From Bifidobacterium sp. WK041_4_12 (GTDB lineage: Bacteria; Actinomycetota; Actinomycetes; Actinomycetales; Bifidobacteriaceae), in contig NZ_CP129674.1 in assembly GCF_041080795.1 (NCBI RefSeq), positions 806,001 through 870,000 on the forward strand: a stretch of 64,000 nucleotides of DNA, read 5' to 3'. This document shows positions 27,809 through 36,990 of this stretch, one piece after another; position 1 is the first letter of the stretch; each line of letters begins with the position of its first letter. Both the position numbers and the translations under genes were made by a program. The notes below the pieces were generated by a model. The model was given only the letters and a program-made list of their open reading frames with translations. It was not told the DNA's origin and did not search any database.

Positions 27809-28887
27809 GCGAGGACTTTGCAGCTCCCGTCTTGGGAGAAGATGGCACCTCTGTCATCGGTGAGTTCGGTCAGCATGCGCATGACGCGGGCGGGCGGATT
27901 CCGTCAGACTCGCAATCTCGCCCGGCATTCATCGGCATAGATATCGGCGGCACGAAAATCGAGGGAGTGGTGATCGATGAGTCCGGCAGACTCATCACAT
28001 CCATGAGGCATGAAAGCGATCATGGCGATACTGCCGTCACTGAACAGATTGTCACGATGATCGCAACCCTTCATGCTCATATTGCAGCGCTTGGACTGAC
28101 ATTGGCCGGCATTGGCATTGGAATTCCGGGAACCATCGATTCTGAAACTGGCGAGGTATCCAACGCTGTCAATCTGGGGATTGCAGGTTTCAATCTGCAA
28201 TCGCGAATTGCGCAATCCATCCCCGGTGTGCCGATTCGCATTGAAAATGATGTGAATGCCGCAGCCCTTGGTGCGTGGACCGTCGTGCATATGCATGATG
28301 GGGGCAAGGGGTTGCAGATGGCCTTTCTCAATTTTGGAACTGGTCTGGCCTGCGGCATCGTCGATGACGGTCATGTCTATCATGGCGCAACCGGAGTTGC
28401 AGGAGAAATCGGCCATATCCCCATTGAAGCTCATGGATACCTCTGCAAATGTGGACAGCGCGGATGTTTGGAAACCGTTGCTTCAGGATCGGGTGTGGCA
28501 AGGCTGTGGCCGACGAACGGCGGCTACGCGTTGCCGGAACTGATGGATGCGGCACGACGTGGTGATATGACGGCTCAGGAGAAGCTTTCCACGGTTATTC
28601 AGGGTATGACGACGGCAATCATGATCATCGCGTTAAGCATCGATCCACAGAAGATCGTGATTGGGGGAGGCCTTGCAAAGACTGGGCAGCCATTGATCGA
28701 TGCGATCAAAGCCGACCTGCGCGAGCGTGCACGGGCGAGCTCGTTCATTGAGAGTCTCAAGCTTCCTCAACGTCTGATGCGCGCGCCTATGAACACGCCG
28801 ATTGGTGCCATCGGCGCGGCAGCGGTTGCAATCAAGCGTGACAAGATTTCGAACATGTCAGTGAATTCATCAACACAGAAGGGGTAA
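27805..28887 (+). CDS. ROK-family sugar kinase, probable GlcNAc kinase
   Basis: 360 residues. ATP-binding motif FIGIDIGGTKIEG starts near residue 36, catalytic Asp is in ENDVNAAALGAW, and the zinc motif is CKCGQRGCLE. There is no helix-turn-helix, unlike the upstream ROK repressor, so this is the enzyme. In context it would turn the GlcNAc released by GH20 into GlcNAc-6-P for NagA. The first 33 residues are not conserved and may reflect a later true start. Overlaps the GH20 stop by 4 bp; nagB starts 2 bp after its stop. Confidence 0.85.
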   Translation: MSEDFAAPVLGEDGTSVIGEFGQHAHDAGGRIPSDSQSRPAFIGIDIGGTKIEGVVIDESGRLITSMRHESDHGDTAVTEQIVTMIATLHAHIAALGLTLAGIGIGIPGTIDSETGEVSNAVNLGIAGFNLQSRIAQSIPGVPIRIENDVNAAALGAWTVVHMHDGGKGLQMAFLNFGTGLACGIVDDGHVYHGATGVAGEIGHIPIEAHGYLCKCGQRGCLETVASGSGVARLWPTNGGYALPELMDAARRGDMTAQEKLSTVIQGMTTAIMIIALSIDPQKIVIGGGLAKTGQPLIDAIKADLRERARASSFIESLKLPQRLMRAPMNTPIGAIGAAAVAIKRDKISNMSVNSSTQKG

Positions 28888-28889
28888 TC

Positions 28890-29678
28890 ATGACTGAAGT
28901 CATTATCGTCAAGAATCAGGATGATGCGGGGAGCATCTATGCGCAGAGGGTTGCGCAGCTGATTGGCAGCAAGCCGGACTGTGTGCTGGGACTGGCGACA
29001 GGGTCAAGTCCGTTGGCTGCCTATCGTCAGCTGGCTGCGCTTGTTGCAAGCGATTCGATTGACGTTTCGAAGGTGCGTGGCTTCGCGCTCGATGAGTATG
29101 CCGGACTTGATCCGAACCATCCACAATCGTATAAGAGCACGATCAACCGTACCGTGGTTGAGCCCTTGGGCTTGGATCCTGAGAAGATTCACGTGCCCAA
29201 TGGCAATCTTTCCACAATCGCAGAAGCTGGGCACGCCTATGACAAGGCCATCGAAGAAGCTCGCGGGGTGGATATTCAGATTCTTGGCATAGGCACTGAT
29301 GGACATATCGGCTTCAATGAGCCAGGTTCGTCACTTGCATCAGGCACGCGCATCAAGACTCTGACGGAACAGACACGCATCGATAATGCACGATTCTTCG
29401 ACGATGACATCAATCAGGTTCCCACACACTGCATCACCCAGGGAATCGGTACGATTCTGAAGGCACGGCATCTGATTCTTCTGGCATTCGGCTCTGGAAA
29501 GGCAGAGGCCATTGCCGAGACGGTGGAAGGTGGCATCTCGTCGTTCTGCCCTGCATCCGCACTCCAGCTGCATCCACATGCAACGGTGATCGTTGACGAG
29601 GCGGCAGCTTCTCGCCTACGCAACAAGGACTATTACAAGTATTCGTTCGAACATAAGCCCGCATGGCAGGGCATCTGA
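28890..29678 (+). CDS. nagB: Glucosamine-6-phosphate deaminase
   Basis: Converts glucosamine-6-P to fructose-6-P and ammonia. 262 residues, the standard length. Phosphate loop GLATGSSPLAAYRQL, the catalytic Asp in FALDEYAGL and the ring-opening His in GIGTDGHIGFNEPGSS are all present. AAGGGG precedes the ATG. It follows the ROK kinase by 2 bp and precedes nagA by 96 bp, so one transcript is likely. Confidence 0.96.
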   Translation: MTEVIIVKNQDDAGSIYAQRVAQLIGSKPDCVLGLATGSSPLAAYRQLAALVASDSIDVSKVRGFALDEYAGLDPNHPQSYKSTINRTVVEPLGLDPEKIHVPNGNLSTIAEAGHAYDKAIEEARGVDIQILGIGTDGHIGFNEPGSSLASGTRIKTLTEQTRIDNARFFDDDINQVPTHCITQGIGTILKARHLILLAFGSGKAEAIAETVEGGISSFCPASALQLHPHATVIVDEAAASRLRNKDYYKYSFEHKPAWQGI

Positions 29679-29774
29679 TGGGCATACGATGCGAGCTACG
29701 GTCTACCTCATCAACAGGAGAGCAGAATGTGAACGCCAGCAGCGGTATCTGGCAGAGGAGAGGATGAACGGTCG

Positions 29775-31037
29775 ATGAGCGGCAAGGAATCGAGAACGGA
29801 ACAAAGCGCGGAGCTTCGCGAGGCCGTGATGGCTGCGCCACAGACCTTTGCCATCACCAATGCCACGAAAATAGACGCGCGCGGCATTGAACACCATTTC
29901 TGGCTGGTTTCAGCAGATGGAAAGATCGTTGCAACCGGTAGCAACGATGATGACTTTGACCGAGCGTGGGCTGCTGTGTCCGCACAGTCTGATGCGGCGC
30001 AAGTCGTTGTGGATGCCCACGGTGCCATCCTCACGCCGGGATACATCGACATTCATTCCCATGGTGCCTGGGAGCGTTCCTTCGATGATGGTTTGGAAGG
30101 CATCGCGATCGCGCGCGCAGGGCATGCCATACATGGCACCACGCGGCAGGTGCTCAGTCTGATCACGAATCCCTTGGACGTGATGTGCAACAATCTCAAT
30201 GCCGTTGCCAAGGTCTGCGAAGAGCGCCCTGACTGCATTGGCGCGCATCTTGAGGGGCCGTTCCTTGCGCTGTCGCGCAAAGGTGCGCATGACCCGGCAT
30301 GTCTGCGAGATCCAGAACCGCAGTACGTCGATCGTTTGCTGGAGGCCAGCAATGGCTGCATACGCCAGATCACGATTGCGCCTGAGCTGCCACATGGCAT
30401 CGAAGCGATACGTCGATTCAGCCAGGCGGGCGTAATTCCTGCCATCGGTCACTGCGATGCCGACTATGAGACCACGCGGCGAGGAGTCGATGCAGGAGCC
30501 AGAATTCTCACCCATGTATTCAACGCCATGAACGGAATCCATCACCGCAAGCCGGGTCCGATTCCTGCCATTCTGGAAGATCCTCGCGTGCAGGTCGAAC
30601 TGATCAACGACGGATTCCATGTGCAGAACCCTGTGGTGAAGCTTGCATTCGCGCTGTTCGGCAGACGCATAGCGCTTATCACCGATTCCATGGCGGCGAC
30701 GGGATGCCCCGATGGTGCGTACACGTTGGGCAAGCTTGACGTCACCGTCGAGGGTGGTCATGCTCGACTTGTTTCGAACGGTGCCATAGCAGGTTCCACC
30801 CTGACGCTGGAGGAATCCGTGCGCAGAGGAGTGGAAGAGCTGGGCTTGTCTGCGGTGGATGTCGTCGCAGCTGCAACCGAAGGCCCGGCGCATGCGCTGG
30901 GAATCGACCGTCCCAATGCGATCACGCAGTATCCACTCGGCTTTCTTGCGCCAGGGTATGCGGCGGACTGCATCATTCACGCTGAACAGTCCTGGAAAGC
31001 GCAGTCAGTGTGGTGCGAAGGCCGACAATTGGCCTGA
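29775..31037 (+). CDS. nagA: N-acetylglucosamine-6-phosphate deacetylase
   Basis: Deacetylates GlcNAc-6-P to feed NagB. 420 residues with the amidohydrolase marks: metal site GYIDIHSHGAW, the Glu ligand in GAHLEGPFLA, HVFNAMNGIHHRKPG and the catalytic Asp in LITDSMAATG. Start 29775 has GAGGAGAGG 12 bases upstream, a little far; Met19 is an alternative. Last gene of the nag operon; a 123-bp hairpin element begins 4 bp after its stop and may end the transcript. Confidence 0.95.
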   Translation: MSGKESRTEQSAELREAVMAAPQTFAITNATKIDARGIEHHFWLVSADGKIVATGSNDDDFDRAWAAVSAQSDAAQVVVDAHGAILTPGYIDIHSHGAWERSFDDGLEGIAIARAGHAIHGTTRQVLSLITNPLDVMCNNLNAVAKVCEERPDCIGAHLEGPFLALSRKGAHDPACLRDPEPQYVDRLLEASNGCIRQITIAPELPHGIEAIRRFSQAGVIPAIGHCDADYETTRRGVDAGARILTHVFNAMNGIHHRKPGPIPAILEDPRVQVELINDGFHVQNPVVKLAFALFGRRIALITDSMAATGCPDGAYTLGKLDVTVEGGHARLVSNGAIAGSTLTLEESVRRGVEELGLSAVDVVAAATEGPAHALGIDRPNAITQYPLGFLAPGYAADCIIHAEQSWKAQSVWCEGRQLA

Positions 31038-31041
31038 AATC

Positions 31042-31164
31042 GGAGCCGAATGCGTTCATTGTGAACTTAGCGAAGTATAAACGCTGAAAAAGGGCTATTT
31101 TGTCACGTCAGATTGCCAAATATTCGCGTTTATACTTCGCGAAGTTCACAATGAACACTTGCGA
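31042..31164. repeat. 123-bp hairpin element, copy A
   Basis: Two 31-bp arms (31054-31084 and 31126-31156, one mismatch) enclose a 41-bp loop. Each arm is itself built from two dyads: GTTCATTGTGAAC, then ACTTCGCGAAGT (broken in the left arm by an A at 31069). A second copy in the same orientation lies at 36991-37113, with only 5 differences in 123 bp. Copy A separates convergent nagA and the ABC permease gene, so it could terminate both. Confidence 0.92.
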
Positions 31165-31174
31165 CGGACGTTCG

Positions 31175-32551
31175 TTAGTGCTCGGTGAGTTCGGTGACGC
31201 GATTGGCCATGCCGAATTCCGCATGAGCGCTGCGATATCTGCCCCCTGCAAGCCCTACACACACGAAGACGCAACCAAACAGCGCAACCAAGCCCATGCT
31301 TTGCAACCATCCGAACATGCTTGGATGGGGAGTCTGGAACGTTGCCAGGCCGAGAGCATCGTTAATGGAAGTAGTGAACCACCACCCAGGCAGAAGCTTT
31401 CCCAAGGTGACCATGGCCTGGGGCATTACCGCCGGATCAAAGGCGGCACCCGAAGTGAACATCAGAATCAAACCAAAGGATACGGCGATTGCACTGGCAA
31501 CGGTGGGGGAAGCTCTGAATTGTCCGATCATGAAGCCAAACGCCATCGAAGTCAGTGTGCAGACTAGTTGAGAGATACCTACTTTGGTTATTGCGAGCAC
31601 ACTGATTGCAGAAAAACCGTGGTTAAAAGGCATGATTGCCAACAACGCTATCGAATAATACAGCGCCCAGCAAAGCAGCCCGAAGCTCATGCCGCCAAGC
31701 AACTGTTGTGCACTCAGCTCATATGATCGAACGGATGATGCATTGAGGCGACGTCTTGTCTCAGGTGCATTGAACACCCCGATTAAGAGGGAAATGCATG
31801 TGGTCATTGCCATGAAAACGGGGTAGATCGATAGCTTGATGGTCAGACCGAAGCTGTTGGCCATTGATTTGCCCGTGTCTGCGGCTTCTTTCACTACCTT
31901 GACAGTGGGTGAAAGGCTGGAGACTTTCGACTGCCTGACGACATAGCGTACTGCGCTCGACAGGTCAGGCTGCACCCCTGAAGCCAGAACGGATCTGAGC
32001 TCTGAGAAAAAACCATTCACATCGGTTTTTGCCAACACTCCCTCGCTCGAAAGGTAGCTCACCGTGGTGTCAGCAAGCGGCATGGCAGATGGTGAACTCT
32101 GCGATGAACCGTTGCTTGCTGAGAGATTGTTTGATTGTCCATTATGCGATGAGATTGCGGCCTTATCGAAACGTTCAGAAAAGCCCTTCGGAATAATCAC
32201 GATCAGGTCAACATCATTGCGCGCTATGGCATCCTGCAAGCGTTGCGGTGTATCCTGAAGCGTCACCATGGTGGCGCCTGAGCCAAGATACTCGTGCAAT
32301 CCCTGAGCCAGATTGCCAGAATCACGATTGATGATCGCAATATTGGCTTTGGGCAGTTTGGAAGCGGCATTCTGAGCAGATGGTGCGGTGGTGCCAGAAG
32401 ACCCAGTCGATGAAGCATTCGCATCATTGCCCGCCGCGATGATGCTGGAAATTCCGAGAGCCAACATCAGCGCGCCGAAAGTCAGCACATAAAGGAGCAT
32501 ATACAGCTTGTGTGCCCAGATGATGCGTAACGCTGTTTTAAAGGTTTGCAT
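31175..32551 (-). CDS. ABC-2 type exporter permease, subunit 2
   Basis: 458 residues. First helix near 15-40 (LYMLLYVLTFGALMLALGI), a large extracytoplasmic domain (about 45-225), then five helices to the C-terminus, the plan of the ABC-2/YhgE-type permeases of drug or lipid exporters. The external part includes ANIAIINRDSGNLAQGL, a feature of the family. Overlaps the partner permease gene by 14 bp. Part of the repeat-bounded cassette with the ATPase and two-component system. Confidence 0.85.
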   Translation of the reverse strand: MQTFKTALRIIWAHKLYMLLYVLTFGALMLALGISSIIAAGNDANASSTGSSGTTAPSAQNAASKLPKANIAIINRDSGNLAQGLHEYLGSGATMVTLQDTPQRLQDAIARNDVDLIVIIPKGFSERFDKAAISSHNGQSNNLSASNGSSQSSPSAMPLADTTVSYLSSEGVLAKTDVNGFFSELRSVLASGVQPDLSSAVRYVVRQSKVSSLSPTVKVVKEAADTGKSMANSFGLTIKLSIYPVFMAMTTCISLLIGVFNAPETRRRLNASSVRSYELSAQQLLGGMSFGLLCWALYYSIALLAIMPFNHGFSAISVLAITKVGISQLVCTLTSMAFGFMIGQFRASPTVASAIAVSFGLILMFTSGAAFDPAVMPQAMVTLGKLLPGWWFTTSINDALGLATFQTPHPSMFGWLQSMGLVALFGCVFVCVGLAGGRYRSAHAEFGMANRVTELTEH

Positions 32552-33788
32552 AGCTGCGCCTCCTCATGAGACTGATTGCCAACGTCATGCATATGGCTGC
32601 GGTTATCAGCAGAATTCCTATAGTGGTCATGAATGGTTGCAGACTGTCGTAATAGAGCAGGTCATAGAACAGGTTCGAAACCTGCTTTACCGGGTTGAAC
32701 AGATCAAGTTTGGGAAGATTGCGGCTTATGTAATCGCTTAAGTTCATCGCCAAGGATCCATACAATCCTGCAAACAGGGCTCCAAAACATGCAATGGCAG
32801 TGCTGATGCCACTTTTCGCACCCCGTGAGAGTCGAGGAATTGTACCGATCAGCAGTCCGAATGTGGTTGCGGTGAAGCTTGCTATCAGCAAGGCGACGAT
32901 GGCGAGCGGTTCTCGACCTCCTACCGCAATATTGCACACGAATCGGATATAGCAGAATGACAGCACGAGACTTAAGAAAGAAGTCAGCCAACTGGCGAGC
33001 AGAATGGCAATGAACTGTCGCCATTTGGGCAGCGGCGCAATCGAGCGGCGTGCCCCCACATATGACAGATTTGCTTGCGCGGTGGTTATGGAGACGATGG
33101 CAAAGCTCATCGACATCATGGAAACCATGCCCAGTAACGCGTAATAGTATCGTGCAAACTGATCAGGGGCGAAGTGAGTGAGCGAATGGTTGCGCGTATA
33201 TTTCAGGGTTGCGCTCGCGGCGCTCGCTGTAACATAGCGTTCAATCTGTGCGCGTGCTTGGTTCTGCGATTCCATGCGTTCCTGCATGCTCGCTGCAGGG
33301 TGAGTCGCTGCCAGAGCTTTGAGAGTTGCCTGACTGTGATTGAACTGGGTGATGATGCTCCTCAATGAGCTGATGGTTATGCCTGCCGTTGATGATGACA
33401 AGGGGTCCGTGACTTCGGTGTATAAGTCGTCGGAGATGGCGAGGCTGAAGCTTCCTTGGTCATTGACGAATAGATAGCCGTTGTCATGCTTGGTCTGCAC
33501 GCGTTTTTTCGCGACAGAAACTGATGAAACGGTTGTTGGGTGTATCAGCTTCGTGCCGTTGGTGTTCTTGCCAGCGAGCGCAGTGACCAGCGAATCTGCA
33601 CCTGCAACGCTTTCCCAGTTCGAGTCATGCACGACGGCGAAATTCTGGGCTTGGATATGGCTGTTCGTCAGTCCGCTGAACATGCCCCAGAACAGGCTTG
33701 CCAGGAGAATGGGGAATATGAACAGCCAGAGTAGGTTGCTTTTTTCGCGAAGATTCACCTTGATCGTGGTCAGGAATGTGGTCCACAT
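32538..33788 (-). CDS. ABC-2 type exporter permease, subunit 1
   Basis: 416 residues with the same plan as its neighbour: N-terminal helix (about 19-40, LLWLFIFPILLASLFWG), an extracytoplasmic domain containing FAVVHDSNWESV, then five or six helices from about 210. GGGAG precedes the ATG. The two permeases probably form a heterodimer driven by the ATPase at 33820-34797. Substrate unknown; peptide antibiotics or lipids are usual for such two-component-linked exporters. Confidence 0.85.
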   Translation of the reverse strand: MWTTFLTTIKVNLREKSNLLWLFIFPILLASLFWGMFSGLTNSHIQAQNFAVVHDSNWESVAGADSLVTALAGKNTNGTKLIHPTTVSSVSVAKKRVQTKHDNGYLFVNDQGSFSLAISDDLYTEVTDPLSSSTAGITISSLRSIITQFNHSQATLKALAATHPAASMQERMESQNQARAQIERYVTASAASATLKYTRNHSLTHFAPDQFARYYYALLGMVSMMSMSFAIVSITTAQANLSYVGARRSIAPLPKWRQFIAILLASWLTSFLSLVLSFCYIRFVCNIAVGGREPLAIVALLIASFTATTFGLLIGTIPRLSRGAKSGISTAIACFGALFAGLYGSLAMNLSDYISRNLPKLDLFNPVKQVSNLFYDLLYYDSLQPFMTTIGILLITAAICMTLAISLMRRRSYANL

Positions 33789-33819
33789 GATGCTTTTCTC
33801 CCTCCTTGTCTCTTCAGGC

Positions 33820-34797
33820 TCAGTCTCGTAACGCCTTGCCGGTCAATTCCAGGAACACGTCGTTCAACGTCGGCGGCTGCGAACTCAGATGGCCGAAGTT
33901 GGTGCCGGACGTGTGGAGGATATCGAGGATGTCGGCAAGATTGCGATTGCCGTGTCTGCAAGCGATCTTGAGTTCCTTGCCGTCGAAGTCGGCCTGTGTC
34001 ACGAAGGGCAGCGCTTGCATGGTGTTCAGAGTCTGCGCGTCAAGATCGAGTGTTTCAACCGTGATGCGTTCACCCATGTCAATCATGTCTTTGAGCTGGT
34101 TTGCTGTTCCCTGGGCAATCTGTCGGCCATGATCCATGATCATGATTCGCGTGCAGATCTGTTCAATCTCTTCCATGTAATGGCTGGTATAGAGAATCGT
34201 CGCACCTTCATCGCGCAAGTGCTGAATGCCTTCGAGTATGGCGTTGCGGCTCTGCGGGTCAACGGCAACGGTGGGTTCGTCGAACAGAATCAGTTCTGGC
34301 TTATGCACGATGCCGCAGGCGATGTTGAGTCTTCTGAGCAGACCCCCAGATAGTTTGCCTGGGCGATAACTGCTGAATTCCTGCAACCCGACGAATGCGA
34401 TGGCATCGTCGACGAGTTGCTTCCGATCCTTGTTCTTCGGAATGAAGAGTGAGCAGAAAAAGTTGATGTTCTCTCGTACGGTAAGCTCGTTAAACACGGC
34501 GACATTTTGAGGAATCATGCCGATTTTTCGTTTCAAATCGTACGATGTTGGGGTCATTGGTCTGCCAAGCACGCTTACGGTTCCCGATTCATGGCTGAGC
34601 AGTGCAAGAATGCAGTTTATTGCCGTGGTTTTCCCGGAACCATTCGGTCCGAGCAGTCCGAATATTTCGCCTTGGTGAACATGAAGGTTGAAATCGTCAA
34701 GCGCGAGCATCGTGCCATAGTGCTTGACAAGATTCTCTACGCATATCGCCTCGCTGGTGGCGTGTGCTTGCTCGGTTACGTTCGTATGTATGTCCAT
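33820..34797 (-). CDS. ABC exporter ATP-binding protein
   Basis: 325 residues. Walker A GPNGSGKTT, Q-loop GMIPQNVAVF, signature LSGGLLRRLNIACG, Walker B LILFDEPTVAVDP and switch His LYTSHYMEEIE are intact. The last 85 residues form the DrrA-like C-terminal domain seen in drug and bacteriocin exporters. First gene of the leftward exporter operon, divergent from the histidine kinase gene, with shared TGTCA/TGACA repeats in between. Confidence 0.92.
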   Translation of the reverse strand: MDIHTNVTEQAHATSEAICVENLVKHYGTMLALDDFNLHVHQGEIFGLLGPNGSGKTTAINCILALLSHESGTVSVLGRPMTPTSYDLKRKIGMIPQNVAVFNELTVRENINFFCSLFIPKNKDRKQLVDDAIAFVGLQEFSSYRPGKLSGGLLRRLNIACGIVHKPELILFDEPTVAVDPQSRNAILEGIQHLRDEGATILYTSHYMEEIEQICTRIMIMDHGRQIAQGTANQLKDMIDMGERITVETLDLDAQTLNTMQALPFVTQADFDGKELKIACRHGNRNLADILDILHTSGTNFGHLSSQPPTLNDVFLELTGKALRD

Positions 34798-34840
34798 GCT
34801 CGAATCCTCGCACAGGCTAAGCCGCAGGAACAGTGATAGC

Positions 34841-34868
34841 TGTCATCACGTGACATGACATTTGTCAT
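34841..34868. promoter_or_regulatory. Cluster of TGTCA/TGACA half-sites between exporter and kinase genes
   Basis: Four 5-bp half-sites lie within 28 bp: TGTCA (34841), TGACA (34851), TGACA (34856) and TGTCA (34863). The last two make the dyad ATGACA-TT-TGTCAT (34855-34868). A dyad of this size is of the kind bound by NarL-type response regulators, and one is encoded in the cassette, so joint control of both divergent operons is likely (inference). Confidence 0.6.
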
Positions 34869-34920
34869 TTCTGGCATGAGCGCGGCGTAATCTTGAAGGT
34901 ACATCATGAATGGAGGGGCC

Positions 34921-36231
34921 ATGGTACGTGGAGCTTTCAAGCTTGTGCTGTGGCTGCTATGCGCGTCGTTTGGATTGCTGTTGCATGGCAGTACTCTCTC
35001 GGCTGCCTCAATCTTTGCTCTGGGTGCTTCCCTCGCTTCTGCAGCGCTCTATGAAGGGCTCACTCCAAGCAGATTTGCTGCGGCAGCGTCGGCACTGCTC
35101 GCGATGACGGCCTTAGTATTGCCTCAGCTGTATGCATTTGTACCATTATTCGCCTTCGACGTTGCCTCTGCCGTGATGATGCGCATAGGCATCGAGGGAT
35201 GGGAGGGATGGGTTTCGACGAAGTGGAAGGAACGCGCCTTCACGCTGCAAACGCTATGGTTCGAATGCCTGTTGATTGTCTGCATCATCATACCTAGCTT
35301 CATGCTGCTTGGTTTTCATCGTGTGGGCGGCTATGATTCGCTTGCCCTTAGGCTTGGAAGTACTTGTTTGATCGTGTTGAGTGTGGGTTCGGGCATGGCA
35401 TCAAGCTGTTATGTGAGCCTGAAAAATCGCATCCTCCTTACCGACGATGAACGAAGATATTTGCGAAGGCGTATGCATCATGATGCTCTTCTTGCGGAGG
35501 ATGAACGCAGAAGTGCAATTCATGAGGCCACGCTTGCCGAGCGGACCAGAATTGCCCGTGAGATTCATGACGGAGTCGGGCACATGCTGACCAGAGGCAT
35601 CATGCAGGCACACACGTCCAGAGTGGTATCGATGCTCGCAGCAGACACGCAGAACGCCAAAAGCTTCGGAGATGTCGAAAAGACGTTCACCGAAGCCATG
35701 AATGCGGTGAGAAGTACCGTGCATGATTTGGACGATGAAGGCAATGATGTGGCATTGCAGATCGAATCTGCATCCAAAGCCTTGCAAGGACTGGCACAAA
35801 GTCCCAAGGTCACCTTGGAAAACGAAGTCAAGAAGGCACCAGCCCCCATCACACGCTGTCTGGCGATGACCATCCGCGAATCATTGAACAATGTGGTTCG
35901 TCATAGTTCGGCAACTCAGGTTGGCATTGTTCTTCGAGATATGCCGGCGCTGTGGCAGCTTGTGATACAGGATAATGGGGCGCAACACGCAAATAATGCC
36001 AGGTATTCGGCTGTGCATACTCCAACACAGTGTGATGATATGCGCGGAATGGGGATTGCCGATATTGAAGCGCGCGCTCAGGAATTTGGCGGCAGTGCGC
36101 TATGCGGTCCCAATGCGCAAGGTTGGAGAGTGTTCGTATCGTTGCCGAAAGAAGCTTGGAAGCCGCACGACGCTGATGACAATGCCGAAGGTGTAGAAGA
36201 AGCTTATGCAGGGCAAGTTCACGCAGCATAA
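34921..36231 (+). CDS. Membrane sensor histidine kinase (HisKA_3, DesK-like)
   Basis: About 436 residues: five or so helices in the first 170 residues with almost no extracytoplasmic loop, so it probably senses the membrane or the transporter. Then a dimerisation domain with phospho-acceptor His216 in AREIHDGVGH, and a C-terminal HATPase (IRESLNNVVRHS, VIQDNG, GMGIADIEARA). Start 34921 follows GGAGGGG at good spacing; the ATG at 34906 after GAAGG is an alternative adding five residues. Pairs with the response regulator 59 bp downstream. Confidence 0.92.
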   Translation: MVRGAFKLVLWLLCASFGLLLHGSTLSAASIFALGASLASAALYEGLTPSRFAAAASALLAMTALVLPQLYAFVPLFAFDVASAVMMRIGIEGWEGWVSTKWKERAFTLQTLWFECLLIVCIIIPSFMLLGFHRVGGYDSLALRLGSTCLIVLSVGSGMASSCYVSLKNRILLTDDERRYLRRRMHHDALLAEDERRSAIHEATLAERTRIAREIHDGVGHMLTRGIMQAHTSRVVSMLAADTQNAKSFGDVEKTFTEAMNAVRSTVHDLDDEGNDVALQIESASKALQGLAQSPKVTLENEVKKAPAPITRCLAMTIRESLNNVVRHSSATQVGIVLRDMPALWQLVIQDNGAQHANNARYSAVHTPTQCDDMRGMGIADIEARAQEFGGSALCGPNAQGWRVFVSLPKEAWKPHDADDNAEGVEEAYAGQVHAA

Positions 36232-36290
36232 GAGGCTGCCTAGCAGCAAAGAGACACGGAGTTCGCGGAAAGGCACAGGAGGGTAACGCA

Positions 36291-36959
36291 ATGAAGGTAG
36301 CCATAGCCGACGATGATCCAATCGTCTGCTCGTCCATATCAACTATTCTGGTGCAGCTTGCTCATGCTGCAATACTATGGACCGCGAACGATGGCGTTGG
36401 AGCAGTCACATGCTATGCGAAGCAGCGTCCCGATGTGCTCCTGATGGATGTCCAGATGCCGCATATGAGCGGCTTGGAAGCCGCAACATCCATACTCAGC
36501 AATGATGCGCACGCGAAAATCCTGTTCCTGACTACCTTTGCAGACAAGCAATACATCGAGCAAGCGCTCGCAATCGGTGGACGAGGATACCTGATCAAGC
36601 AGGATGTTGCCGCGATCGTCCCCGCTGTGCAAACGGTGCTTTCCAGCGGAATAGTGCTCGGTTCCGAAGCTCTCTCGCATCTCTCGATAGGCACAGACGA
36701 TGCCACGCAGAACGTTGGGAACCATGTTGCGAGCAGACAAGCCGACCAATCGCGAAGCAATCCATTTGCGAATCTCACCAACCGAGAGCAACGCATCAGT
36801 GCCCTTATCGCAGAAGGTCTTGATAACCGCGACATCGCTCAACAGCTCTACTTGAGCGAAGGCACCGTCCGTAACCGAATCAGTGACATCCTCGCCAAGC
36901 TCAACCTGAACAACCGCACCCAGCTAGCCATCCGCTGGCTCCACAGCCAGCCACGCTAG
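36291..36959 (+). CDS. NarL/FixJ-family response regulator
   Basis: 222 residues. Receiver domain with acidic pocket ADDDP, phospho-acceptor Asp53 (LLMDVQMP) and the switch Lys in GYLIKQD. A linker of about 35 residues precedes the LuxR-type helix-turn-helix (about 155-218: NLTNREQRISALIAEGL, then SEGTVRNRISDILAKLNLNNR). GGAGGG stands before the ATG. Probably activates the divergent ABC exporter through the TGTCA/TGACA sites. Copy B of the hairpin element begins 31 bp after its stop. Confidence 0.94.
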   Translation: MKVAIADDDPIVCSSISTILVQLAHAAILWTANDGVGAVTCYAKQRPDVLLMDVQMPHMSGLEAATSILSNDAHAKILFLTTFADKQYIEQALAIGGRGYLIKQDVAAIVPAVQTVLSSGIVLGSEALSHLSIGTDDATQNVGNHVASRQADQSRSNPFANLTNREQRISALIAEGLDNRDIAQQLYLSEGTVRNRISDILAKLNLNNRTQLAIRWLHSQPR

Positions 36960-36990
36960 AGCCTTTTCGCAAGTAAGTCTGCCAGCTGTA

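Noticed and set aside
31054..31156. loxP-like site inside the hairpin element (AACTTCG...TATA)
   Set aside because: Only the AACTTCG core resembles loxP; the spacer and arm order differ and no Cre-like recombinase gene is present.
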